Of a stretch of DNA of 64,000 nucleotides, positions 7,939 through 15,716 are shown one piece after another. The notes below the pieces were generated by a model that searched no databases, was not told the origin of the DNA, and worked only from the letters and a program-made list of their open reading frames with translations. Source of the DNA: Rhodococcus rhodnii (GTDB lineage Bacteria > Actinomycetota > Actinomycetes > Mycobacteriales > Pseudonocardiaceae); the NCBI GenBank assembly GCA_000720375.1, contig JOAA01000014.1, positions 124,001-188,000 of the forward strand, given 5' to 3'. Numbering within the stretch: the stretch's first letter is position 1; each line of letters begins with the position of its first letter. The position numbers and the translations under genes are program-made.

Positions 7939-9377
7939 TGGCCGCGAAGGTTGTTGTCGTCGGTGGTGGCATCGCCGGGCTGGCTGCGGCCTACCGGCTG
8001 CGGACGCTGCACCCGGACGCCGAGATCACGATCATCGAGTCCGCGAAGGAGCTCGGCGGCAAGCTGCGGACCCGGGAACTCGCGGGCAGATCGGTCGACG
8101 TGGGCGCGGAAGCGTTCGTCACCCGCAACCCCACCGCGGTACGGCTCGTCGAAGAGCTTGGCCTGACGGAAAATCTTGTACATCCGGTGCTGTCGGCAGC
8201 GACCGTGCACGCCGCCGGGCGCACGGTTGCCTTGCCGAAGCGGACTTTCCTCGGACTGCCCGTCAATGCTGACGACGTCAGGGACGTGCTGTCGCCTGAT
8301 GGCGCGGCGAAAGTAGCGGGTGAACGCGACCTGCCGCCGTTGCACGTCGACGCGGACCCTGACGCCCCAGACGTTTCGGTGGGCCAGGTGATCGGCGAAC
8401 GGTTCGGCCGTGAACTGGTGGACCGCCTGGTCGAGCCATTGCTCGGCGGTGTGTACGCGGGCCGCGCCGACATGCTCGGACTACGTGCCACGATGGCTCC
8501 CCTGGTGGGAAAACCGCAGACGCTGACCGAGGCTGTCGGCAAAGTCCTTGGCCCACCAAGGCAAGGCTCGCAACCTCCGGTGTTCGGCGCGCTGCGCGGC
8601 GGTATGGCGTCGATGATCGACGAGTTGGCCAAGCGCGCGGCGGCGAGAATTCGCCTGGGTTTGCCGGTACGGGCGCTCGCGAGAATCGAGCATGGCTGGC
8701 GGCTGGAAATCGGCAGCGCGGCGGCACCGGAGTTTCTGGACGCCGACGCGGTCATCCTCGCCGTGCCCGCACCTGCGGCGCGCAAGCTCCTCGAACAGGA
8801 AGTGCCGGCGGCTTCTGCCGCATACGGCCGGGTCGAGGTGGCCTCGATGGCTGTCGTGAGCCTGGCATTGCCGCCGGATGCGCAGTTGCCGCACTCGACG
8901 GGCGTGTTGCTGGCGGTGGGGGAGCGGCACGCGGACGGAACTCCGTTCACTGCCAAGGCTTTCACTTTCACCAGTCGGAAGTGGGGGCGTGCGGATGGCG
9001 AACCGGTTCAGTTGCGCGCGTCGGTCGGCCGGTACGGCGAAGCTGAGGCGCTGCAACGGGACGACGACGAGTTGGTCGCCGCGGTGGTGTCCGATCTGTG
9101 GGAACTCACCGGAGTCACAGTTGCGCCAGTCGAGCGAATCGTGACCCGTTGGGGTGGTGGACTTCCGCAGTACGGAGTAAGCCACACGTCCGCGGTCGCC
9201 TCGATCATCGACGCGGTCAATAAAATGCCTGGTCTCGCCGTTGCGGGCGCGACTTTGCGCGGTGTCGGTATCCCCGCGACGATCGACTCGGCCGACGCCG
9301 CGGCATCAGCGATTGGCGCTTACCTGACGTCGCGATCGGGCGAAATTAGTGCGCCGAGTGGCCTAGTCGGTGAGTAA
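7938..9377 (+). CDS. hemY: Coproporphyrinogen III/protoporphyrinogen oxidase, FAD-dependent
   Basis: 479 residues. The dinucleotide-binding motif VVVGGGIAGLAAAYRL is at residues 5-20, and the C-terminal FAD segment GLAVAGATLRGVGIPATIDS closes the fold. In actinobacteria this enzyme (also called CgoX) oxidises coproporphyrinogen III to coproporphyrin III for the coproporphyrin-dependent pathway completed by ferrochelatase and HemQ. It overlaps hemE by one base. In related genomes hemQ follows directly; here a four-gene conservon separates them, with hemQ 3.9 kb downstream on the same strand. Confidence 0.95.
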   Translation: MAAKVVVVGGGIAGLAAAYRLRTLHPDAEITIIESAKELGGKLRTRELAGRSVDVGAEAFVTRNPTAVRLVEELGLTENLVHPVLSAATVHAAGRTVALPKRTFLGLPVNADDVRDVLSPDGAAKVAGERDLPPLHVDADPDAPDVSVGQVIGERFGRELVDRLVEPLLGGVYAGRADMLGLRATMAPLVGKPQTLTEAVGKVLGPPRQGSQPPVFGALRGGMASMIDELAKRAAARIRLGLPVRALARIEHGWRLEIGSAAAPEFLDADAVILAVPAPAARKLLEQEVPAASAAYGRVEVASMAVVSLALPPDAQLPHSTGVLLAVGERHADGTPFTAKAFTFTSRKWGRADGEPVQLRASVGRYGEAEALQRDDDELVAAVVSDLWELTGVTVAPVERIVTRWGGGLPQYGVSHTSAVASIIDAVNKMPGLAVAGATLRGVGIPATIDSADAAASAIGAYLTSRSGEISAPSGLVGE

Positions 9378-9439
9378 CCGCCTGTGCTACAGTGCGGCAC
9401 CGTTGTGGTCGTTTATCAGGTGACTCACAAAAGAGTATC

Positions 9440-11950
9440 GTGCGTCGATCTCTTGCGGGTGTCGCGAATTATTTGAAAAGTATTCGACACCGGTGGAGTA
9501 TCGTGAGATTTCTGGGTGACCGGCACCAGGGCCACGGCTCTATCCGGACGCGACTGACCGCGGTCGTGGTGTTTTCCGCAGTCGCTCTGGTTGTCATGTG
9601 GCTGGCTGTGAGCATGCCTCGGCTGTACGACGCGATCTACTTACGCGCGGTCAGCGAAGCGATGCAGGAGACGATGCCGAAGGCGGTTCGAGCGCTCGCC
9701 GCCGTGCAGGCGGAACGCGCGCAGAGCTTGTCCGCGTCGGGTACTCCGGCCGAGCTGGCCGACAAACGCAACCAGACCGATCTGTCCGTGCGCGACGTGC
9801 GCACGTTGGTCGAACCGCTGCTACCGGACTCGCCGCAGGTGGTGCGGGATCGCTACGCCGACTTCACCAGGGCACTGGACGAACTGGTCGACATCCGCGG
9901 CAAGGCCGACACCAAGGCGATCGGCCGGCCGGAATTGTACGGTTTTTACAACAAACTCGCCGACGTCAGCATGACGGTTTTCGAGACCATGGCCCGTGCG
10001 GTGCCCGATCAGCAGACCGGGTTCAGTGGTGTCGCGGTGACTTCGCTGTTCCGCGCCGCCGACCTGATGTCACGAGCGGGCACGGTGGCCGGCAGCGCAA
10101 TTACTACGGGTGCACTGAATCAATCCGATCACATCGAATTCACGCGGCTATCGGGCGCTTATCGACAGCAGCTCGAATTGTCCACAGAAAACGGTTCGGA
10201 AGAGACGCGGACCGCCTACCAGGAGATACGCTCCGGCGAGGACTGGAAACGGCTGACCGCCGCCGAGGACACCTTGATCAATCAAGGCCCGTGGACCGTG
10301 GTCACGGGCCGCAACCGGACCGAGGGACAGCTCGCCGCGCCTCCGGTGAGTGATCAAGAGTGGCGGGACGTCACCGGAAAGGTCTACGCCGATCTGGAAC
10401 AGCTGGGCGTGCGCCAGTTCGCCGACACGGCCAGGCTCGCGGACGACAAATCCAGCGCCAGCCTGACTCAGGCGATCATCGGTAGCGCCATCGCGTTGAT
10501 CGTCGCCCTCATCGTGATCATCGCCGCGCTGCGGATCATGCGCTCCACCGCACGCAGGCTGACAAGGCTGCGGTACGAGACCCTTGATCTGGCCGTGGAG
10601 AAGCTGCCGCCGATCGTGTCCCGGCTGCGCACCGGCGAGCAGGTCGACGTGCACAACGAACTGCCGCTGCTGGACTTCGGCAAGGACGAGATCGGTCAGG
10701 TCGCCAGGGCGTTCAACGCCGCACACGCCACCGCGGTAGAGGCGGCGGTGCAGGAGTCGCAGGCCCGCGCCGGTGTCCGCAACGTCTTCCTCGGTATCGC
10801 CCACCGCAGCCAGGCGCTGGTGCACCGGCAGCTGAAGATCCTCGACAAGCTGGAGCGCGAGCAGGAGGACCCGCAGCAGCTCGACGCGCTGTTCACGCTG
10901 GACCACCTGGCCACCCGCGCCCGGCGCAACGCCGAGAACCTGATCATCCTCGGCGGTCAGCAGCCCGGCCGTGCGTGGCGCAAACCCGTTCTGCTGGCTG
11001 ACATCCTGCGTGGTGCCGTCGCGGAAACCACGCAGTACAAGCGAATCCGCCTGCAAGGTGTGCCACGCGTGTCGCTGGTCGGTTCGGCGGTCGCGGACAC
11101 CATGCACCTGTTGGCGGAGTTGCTGGACAACGCCACGTCGTTCTCGCCGCCACAGGCTCAGGTCCGGCTGTCCGGCGAACCGGCGGCCAAAGGCATCGTT
11201 GTCGAGGTCGAGGACAACGGCCTCGGCATGGACGACGACGAACGCGACCGGCACAACCTGGTGCTGGCCGACCCGCCGGACTTCGAGGCGATGGCGCTGA
11301 AAGGCGACCCACGGCTCGGCCTGTTCGTGGTCGCCCGGCTCGCGGCCAGGCACGGCATCAAGGTCGAGCTGCGCTCGTCCTCCTACGGCGGCACCAGGGC
11401 GATCGTGCTCATCCCAGCCACGCTGCTCGTCGAGGCCGACCAGGAAGACACCTCGCCGTTCGAACCTGTGCCCTCGGCGCGGACCGCGTCGCCGGATCCG
11501 GATTACGTCGACGACGTGCTGCCGTTCCGGGTTTCGCTGTTCCAGCCCACGGAAACCCCTGCTGAGAACGCGGCGGAGGAAGTCGGCCAGGTCGCGACCG
11601 GGGAGCACGACTGGATGCGGGGCTGGGCGGAACCCGAGCCCGCGTGGCCAGAAGAAGACATGGTTGAACCACCACAGCCCGAGCCGAGTGTGCAAGATGT
11701 GCAGCACATTTCAACCGGGCAGACGTCGCCAGGGATCATGCCGGTCGCCGCACCCGACGCGGGCCCGCCGGAGAAGCCGGCGTTGCCCCGCCGCCGTAGA
11801 CAGGCCAGCCTGGCGCCGCAGCTCAGAGAGATGACGCCGATGCGCCCGGAGGACGACGACCCGGCAGGAGGTCGGTCGCCCGAGGAGATCCGCAGCATCA
11901 TGTCGGCTTTCCAGAACCAGACCCGGCGCGCTCGTGATGAGGATCAGTAG
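9440..11950 (+). CDS. Conservon sensor kinase-like protein with nitrate/nitrite-sensing domain (CvnA type)
   Basis: About 836 residues. Order: a transmembrane helix (TAVVVFSAVALVVMWLAV), an extracytoplasmic helical NIT-like sensor region (about 60-340), a second helix (LTQAIIGSAIALIVALIVII), a HAMP-like linker, a degenerate dimerisation helix (NVFLGIAHRSQALVHRQ), then a GHKL ATPase with ELLDNATSFSPP, DNGLGM and GLFVVARLAARHG. A Pro/Glu-rich tail of about 170 residues ends the protein. The usual phosphoacceptor His box is atypical, as in CvnA proteins. It heads a four-gene conservon whose members act as a membrane-associated G-protein-like switch in Streptomyces. Start is uncertain: GTG at 9392, 9440 or 9503 are all in frame, none with an ideal ribosome site. 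Confidence 0.88.
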   Translation: MRRSLAGVANYLKSIRHRWSIVRFLGDRHQGHGSIRTRLTAVVVFSAVALVVMWLAVSMPRLYDAIYLRAVSEAMQETMPKAVRALAAVQAERAQSLSASGTPAELADKRNQTDLSVRDVRTLVEPLLPDSPQVVRDRYADFTRALDELVDIRGKADTKAIGRPELYGFYNKLADVSMTVFETMARAVPDQQTGFSGVAVTSLFRAADLMSRAGTVAGSAITTGALNQSDHIEFTRLSGAYRQQLELSTENGSEETRTAYQEIRSGEDWKRLTAAEDTLINQGPWTVVTGRNRTEGQLAAPPVSDQEWRDVTGKVYADLEQLGVRQFADTARLADDKSSASLTQAIIGSAIALIVALIVIIAALRIMRSTARRLTRLRYETLDLAVEKLPPIVSRLRTGEQVDVHNELPLLDFGKDEIGQVARAFNAAHATAVEAAVQESQARAGVRNVFLGIAHRSQALVHRQLKILDKLEREQEDPQQLDALFTLDHLATRARRNAENLIILGGQQPGRAWRKPVLLADILRGAVAETTQYKRIRLQGVPRVSLVGSAVADTMHLLAELLDNATSFSPPQAQVRLSGEPAAKGIVVEVEDNGLGMDDDERDRHNLVLADPPDFEAMALKGDPRLGLFVVARLAARHGIKVELRSSSYGGTRAIVLIPATLLVEADQEDTSPFEPVPSARTASPDPDYVDDVLPFRVSLFQPTETPAENAAEEVGQVATGEHDWMRGWAEPEPAWPEEDMVEPPQPEPSVQDVQHISTGQTSPGIMPVAAPDAGPPEKPALPRRRRQASLAPQLREMTPMRPEDDDPAGGRSPEEIRSIMSAFQNQTRRARDEDQ

Positions 11951-11961
11951 GGGAGAACTGA

Positions 11962-12381
11962 ATGAAGAAGGCGAACTCAGGGGCGGACCTGGACTGGCTG
12001 CTCGAGGACTTGGTCGGCCGGGTGGTCGGGGCACGGCACGCGGTCGTGCTGTCCGCCGACGGCCTGCTCGTCGGCCGGTCCGCCGCGTTGTCCAAAGAGG
12101 ACGGTGAGCACCTCTCGGCGGTCGCGTCGGCGTTCCAGAGCCTGGCCCGCGGCACCGGCAGGCAGTTCGGCGGCGGCAAGGTACGGCAGACCATCGTGGA
12201 GATGGAACACGCCTTCCTCTTCGTCACCGCGGCAGGCCAGGGCACGTGCCTCGCGGTGCTCGGCGAGGAGGACGCCGACGTCGGCCTGATCGCCTACGAG
12301 ATGAACCTGCTGGTCAAACAGGTCGGCTCGGTGCTCAACGCCTCACCGCGGGTCGAGCACCTCGGCGTGCCGACATCATGA
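11962..12381 (+). CDS. Roadblock/LC7 domain protein (CvnB type)
   Basis: 139 residues with the single alpha/beta roadblock fold: DLDWLLEDLVGRVVGARHAV, then VLSADGLLVGRSA, and the C-terminal GLIAYEMNLLVKQVG helix. Such proteins regulate small GTPases, as MglB does with MglA, and in conservons CvnB pairs with the CvnD GTPase. The ATG follows GGGGAGAACTGA. It starts 11 bp after the kinase gene and overlaps the DUF742 gene by four bases (ATGA). Confidence 0.92.
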   Translation: MKKANSGADLDWLLEDLVGRVVGARHAVVLSADGLLVGRSAALSKEDGEHLSAVASAFQSLARGTGRQFGGGKVRQTIVEMEHAFLFVTAAGQGTCLAVLGEEDADVGLIAYEMNLLVKQVGSVLNASPRVEHLGVPTS

Positions 12382-12749
12382 CCGCCGGCCGCGACAACTG
12401 GGTGGACGACGAGGCCGGCCCGCTGGTCCGTCCCTACGCGATGACGCGTGGACGGACCCGGCCGGCGAACCGTGATCTGAACATGATCACGCTTGTGGTC
12501 GCGGCGAAGGATGTCATCGACACGGTCGCGCTGGACGCCGACTACGTGGCGATCCTCGAACTGTGCCACCAGCCGCTGTCGATAGCCGAGCTCGCGGCCC
12601 GGATGAACGTGCCGATCGTGGTGGTCAAGGTCCTGGTGTCGGACTTGATCGAGCAGCGTGAGGTAATAGCGCGCAACCCCACACGCGATGTCAGGGTCCC
12701 AGACATGAAACTACTGCAGGCGGTGCTCGATGGTGTCCGACGGCTCTGA
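12378..12749 (+). CDS. DUF742 winged-helix-like conservon protein (CvnC type)
   Basis: 123 residues starting at the ATG that overlaps the roadblock stop (ATGA). The sequence from LVRPYAMTRGRTRP through ILELCHQPLSIAELAARMNV and VVVKVLVSDLIEQREV is typical of DUF742 and resembles a small winged-helix module. It is the third conservon component, with no known catalytic role. An upstream in-frame extension to 12246 is antisense-like and Arg-rich and should not be used. Its 3' end overlaps the GTPase gene by 20 bp. Confidence 0.92.
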   Translation: MTAGRDNWVDDEAGPLVRPYAMTRGRTRPANRDLNMITLVVAAKDVIDTVALDADYVAILELCHQPLSIAELAARMNVPIVVVKVLVSDLIEQREVIARNPTRDVRVPDMKLLQAVLDGVRRL

Positions 12750-13314
12750 GGAGATGCCCAGCGCGGTCAAGATCCTGATCGCCGGTGGGTTCGGTGCCGG
12801 GAAGACCACGATGGTCGGCGCGGTCAGCGAGATCGCCCCGCTGTCGACCGAGGAGCTGCTCACCGAGGCCGGGGTGGGCGTCGACGACCTGGTCGGGATC
12901 GAGAGCAAGCGGACGACGACGGTCGCGCTGGACTTCGGCCGGATCACCCTGAACGACCAGGCGATCCTCTACCTGTTCGGCACGCCGGGGCAGGGCCGGT
13001 TCTGGTTCATGTGGGACGAGCTGGCGTACGGGGCGCTCGGCGCGGTCGTGCTCGCCGACACTCGGCGGCTGGACACGTGCTTCCCGTCGATCGACTTCTT
13101 CGAGAAGCGCGAAGTGCCGTTCGTGATCGCGGTGAACTGCTTCGACGGGGCCGCCCGCTACGACCTGTCCGAGGTGCGCGAGGCGCTGGACATCGGGCCG
13201 GACGTGCCGATCGCGATGTGCGACGCGCGTGACCGGGAATCCGCCAAGGAGGTCCTGGTCACGTTGGTGGAGTACGTGCTGCGCAGGCAACCCCTGGCCC
13301 GTGCCACGATGTAG
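12730..13314 (+). CDS. Conservon GTP-binding protein (CvnD type)
   Basis: 194 residues. The P-loop GGFGAGKTT is at 19-27, switch-II-like [17 protein letters not shown] at about 87-103, and AVNCFDG supplies the base-recognition segment in place of canonical NKxD. The family is annotated as ATP/GTP-binding and behaves as a small GTPase. It probably cycles under control of the roadblock protein and the membrane kinase. It ends only 2 bp before the hemQ start, so hemQ must be translated from the same message, which ties the switch physically to haem synthesis. Confidence 0.92.
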   Translation: MVSDGSEEMPSAVKILIAGGFGAGKTTMVGAVSEIAPLSTEELLTEAGVGVDDLVGIESKRTTTVALDFGRITLNDQAILYLFGTPGQGRFWFMWDELAYGALGAVVLADTRRLDTCFPSIDFFEKREVPFVIAVNCFDGAARYDLSEVREALDIGPDVPIAMCDARDRESAKEVLVTLVEYVLRRQPLARATM

Positions 13315-13316
13315 GC

Positions 13317-14009
13317 ATGGCTCGCCTGAACTACGCCGAACTCAACGACACGATCCGGTACACGATGTGGTCGGTGTTCCGGATCGAACCGGGCAAGCTG
13401 CCCGATGACCGCGGCCCGGCGGCCACCGAGGCGCAGAACTACCTCGACGCCCTCGAAGGCAAAGGCGTCGCGGTCCGTGGCGTGTACGACGTGGCGGGCC
13501 TGCGGGCGGACGCGGACTACATGATCTGGTGGCACGCCGAGGAGATCGAGCAGGTACAGGCCGCGTACACCGGGCTGCGCCGCACCGCGCTCGGCCGGGC
13601 GTCCACGCCGGTCTGGAGCCAGGTCGCGCTGCACCGGCCCGCGGAGTTCAACAAGAGCCACATCCCGGCGTTCCTGGCCGGTGAGGAGGCTCGCAAGTAC
13701 GTCTGCGTGTACCCGTTCGTCCGGTCCTACGAGTGGTACCTGCTGCCGGACGAGGAGCGTCGCAAGATGCTGGCCGAGCACGGCCACATGGCCCGCGACT
13801 ACCCGGACGTGCGCGCCAACACGGTCGCGTCCTTCGCGCTGGGCGACTACGAGTGGATCCTGGCGTTCGAGGCGGACGAGCTGCACCGGATCCTGGACCT
13901 GATGCGCCACCTGCGCGGCAGCACCGCCCGCCGGCACGTGCGCGAGGAGATCCCCTTCTACACCGGCACGCGGCTGCCCGCGGCCGAACTCGTGGCCAAC
14001 TTGCCGTGA
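13317..14009 (+). CDS. hemQ: Coproheme decarboxylase
   Basis: 230 residues, chlorite-dismutase-like fold. It converts Fe-coproporphyrin III to haem b using peroxide. The key stretch [17 protein letters not shown] (about 128-144) holds the reactive tyrosine (near 132), and [14 protein letters not shown] holds the axial histidine (near 155). There is no chlorite-dismutase distal Arg context, so a detoxifying role is unlikely. It follows the conservon GTPase by 2 bp and overlaps the CoA-transferase start (GTGA). Together with hemE and hemY it shows the cell uses the coproporphyrin-dependent haem route. Confidence 0.96.
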   Translation: MARLNYAELNDTIRYTMWSVFRIEPGKLPDDRGPAATEAQNYLDALEGKGVAVRGVYDVAGLRADADYMIWWHAEEIEQVQAAYTGLRRTALGRASTPVWSQVALHRPAEFNKSHIPAFLAGEEARKYVCVYPFVRSYEWYLLPDEERRKMLAEHGHMARDYPDVRANTVASFALGDYEWILAFEADELHRILDLMRHLRGSTARRHVREEIPFYTGTRLPAAELVANLP

Positions 14010-15271
14010 TCGACGCCTCGCCCTGGGCAGCACACGATCCGGTGCTGCCAGGGCGATTCCGCGTCGGCTCGGCGGCTGCGGCTTGCGTGCACGCGACAAC
14101 GCGGGCCGCCGCTGACCTTTTCGCCGCGCGGGGCGGAGATCCCGGGCCGGTGAGCGTGGACGTACGGCATGCGGCAGCGCATTTCCGCAGCGAGCGGTAC
14201 CTGCGCGTGGACGGCGAAGTGCCAGGCGGCGAGGACCCGCTGACGGGCAACTACAAAGCCGTCGACGGTTGGGTTCGGTTGCACTGCAACTACCCGCATC
14301 ACCGCGACGCGGCTATCCAGGTGCTCGGGCCCGACCTCGACGTGGCTTCCCGTAAGGCGAGCGAGATCGAGGAAGCGGTCGTGGCCGCTGGAGGCGCGGC
14401 CGCGGCGCAGCGCACCCGAGCCGAGTGGGCCGCGCACCCGCAGGGCATCGTGTTGCGGCAGCTGCCTTTGGTGTCGATCGAACAGATCGGTGAGGCGCCG
14501 CCGCTCCGACTGTCCAAAGCGGACAGACCGTTGTCGGGCATCCGAGTCCTGGACCTGACGCACGTGATCGCCGGACCGGTGTGCGGCCGGACATTGGCCG
14601 CGCACGGAGCCGACGTGCTGCACGTCGGTGCCGAGCATTTGCCTGTGGTGCGGCCGATCTTGATCGACACGCAGTTCGGCAAGCGGTCCGCGTTCATCGA
14701 CCTACGAACCGCGCAGGGGGCGGACACGCTGCGCGGCTTGGCCAGGGATGCGGACGTGTTCATCGAATCGTTCCGCCCAGGCTCGTTGGCAGCCAAGGGC
14801 TTCGGCCCGGCAGACCTCGCGGCGATACGACCCGGCATCGTGGTCGTCGAGATTTCCGCGTGGGGCTGGGAAGGCCCGTGGCGCACGCGGCGCGGCTTCG
14901 ACAGCCTCGCGCAGCTGGCGAGCGGGATCGCGGCCGGAGACCCGCCCGTGGCGCTGCCCGCGCAATTCCTTGATCACGGCACCGGCTGGCTGGCGGCTTA
15001 TGGCGTGTTGACCGCGCTGCGCCGGCGGATGGAAACCGGCGGCTCGTGGCTGGTGAAGGTGGCACTAGCCCGAACGGGGTTATGGCTCGATGAACTCGGG
15101 CAAACGGAAGTGAACGGCGGGCGACTAAATGTCGACGGGCTGCTGACTAATACGCCCAGCCCGTTTGGACTGCTGACCCACATACGTTTCCCGGGGTCGC
15201 TTCCCGGCGCGCAACCGAATTGGGATCATGGCTCAGTTATTCCGGGCAGCGCAAAGCCCGAATGGTGGTGA
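14006..15271 (+). CDS. CoA-transferase family III protein with rearranged domain order
   Basis: 421 residues; GTG start overlaps the hemQ stop. The second half has the CaiB/BaiF N-terminal signature ([19 protein letters not shown], then [11 protein letters not shown]) and the catalytic Asp in [12 protein letters not shown]. The first 150 residues ([20 protein letters not shown], then [12 protein letters not shown]) resemble the part that normally follows the catalytic domain. The order therefore looks circularly permuted. It should transfer CoA between carboxylic acids; the substrate is unknown. Its position at the end of the haem/conservon run gives no clear metabolic link. A hairpin overlaps the stop codon. 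Confidence 0.82.
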   Translation: MIDASPWAAHDPVLPGRFRVGSAAAACVHATTRAAADLFAARGGDPGPVSVDVRHAAAHFRSERYLRVDGEVPGGEDPLTGNYKAVDGWVRLHCNYPHHRDAAIQVLGPDLDVASRKASEIEEAVVAAGGAAAAQRTRAEWAAHPQGIVLRQLPLVSIEQIGEAPPLRLSKADRPLSGIRVLDLTHVIAGPVCGRTLAAHGADVLHVGAEHLPVVRPILIDTQFGKRSAFIDLRTAQGADTLRGLARDADVFIESFRPGSLAAKGFGPADLAAIRPGIVVVEISAWGWEGPWRTRRGFDSLAQLASGIAAGDPPVALPAQFLDHGTGWLAAYGVLTALRRRMETGGSWLVKVALARTGLWLDELGQTEVNGGRLNVDGLLTNTPSPFGLLTHIRFPGSLPGAQPNWDHGSVIPGSAKPEWW

Positions 15272-15282
15272 ACCATTCGGGC
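15256..15282. terminator. Bidirectional hairpin between CoA-transferase and peptide gene
   Basis: Perfect 11-bp stem (GCCCGAATGGT / ACCATTCGGGC) with a 5-base loop that contains the CoA-transferase stop codon. It lies between two convergent genes 29 bp apart and probably terminates both. Confidence 0.7.
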
Positions 15283-15300
15283 GAGACGCTGGAGAATTGA

Positions 15301-15495
15301 TTAGTCGTAGCCCATGTTGTCGGTGCTGGCCCCGCCGCGGACGCAGTCGTAGCCCATGTTGTCACCGCAGACGCTGTCGTAGCCCATGTTGTCTGGTGAT
15401 GGCGCCGCCACCGTGCTCGTCGTTCCGGAAAGCGCCAAGCCGATCGCGGCGGCCGTGCCGGCCAGCAGTACCGCGGCCCGTTTTTGTGTCCGCAT
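15301..15495 (-). CDS. Small secreted peptide with three DNMGYD repeats
   Basis: 64 residues from an ATG preceded by GGAGG four bases away; an upstream in-frame start at 15597 lacks a ribosome site. A signal peptide is clear: RTQKR, a hydrophobic stretch LLAGTAAAIGLALSG, and a likely cleavage after TVAA. The predicted mature peptide of about 33 residues is almost only three copies of DNMGYD, separated by SVCG and CVRGGAST, so it has two cysteines. The repeats are encoded by three identical 18-bp sequences. I do not recognise the family. It is divergent from a large LAL regulator across a region holding an 18-bp palindrome. It could be a signalling peptide, a RiPP precursor or a small exported effector; no modifying enzyme is adjacent. 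Confidence 0.8.
   Translation of the reverse strand: MRTQKRAAVLLAGTAAAIGLALSGTTSTVAAPSPDNMGYDSVCGDNMGYDCVRGGASTDNMGYD
15304..15393. repeat. Three perfect 18-bp direct repeats encoding DNMGYD
   Basis: GTCGTAGCCCATGTTGTC occurs at 15304-15321, 15346-15363 and 15376-15393 with no mismatch. Identity at synonymous positions suggests recent duplication, or selection on the DNA itself. Confidence 0.95.
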
Positions 15496-15584
15496 GATTC
15501 CTCCGCACCACGACTTATGGAGATCGGACAATATGTGTTCATAGGGTGGCAGTGCGTCAGTAATCGGCGATGGAGCGCACAGTA

Positions 15585-15602
15585 AATAGTTGGCCAACTA
15601 TT
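15585..15602. promoter_or_regulatory. 18-bp perfect palindrome between peptide gene and LAL regulator
   Basis: AATAGTTGGCCAACTATT is fully self-complementary. It lies 90 bp upstream of the peptide ATG and 115 bp upstream of the regulator ATG. Size and symmetry suit a LuxR-type HTH dimer, so it is a candidate site for the adjacent regulator. Confidence 0.6.
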
Positions 15603-15680
15603 GGTTGCCAGTAAGAATGGGCGAACAGAACCGAGTGAAGCAAACAATCCTATGCCTTTTATTAGGCTAGGTAATCGCTA

Positions 15681-15709
15681 TTGTTAAGATCCTGTTCATC
15701 GAGTATTAT
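15681..15709 (+). promoter_or_regulatory. Sigma-70-like promoter of the LAL regulator, leaderless
   Basis: TTGTTA (15681-15686), a 17-bp spacer and TATTAT (15704-15709). Transcription would start at about 15716-15717, which is the ATG itself, explaining the lack of a ribosome-binding site. Confidence 0.6.
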
Positions 15710-15716
15710 TCTGATC

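Noticed and set aside
10179..10187. DnaA box TTGTCCACA in the conservon kinase gene
   Set aside because: A single 9-mer in coding sequence is expected by chance.
10148..11707. 519-codon frame antisense to the conservon kinase
   Set aside because: Arg-rich, His/Gln-rich composition typical of antisense frames in GC-rich DNA.
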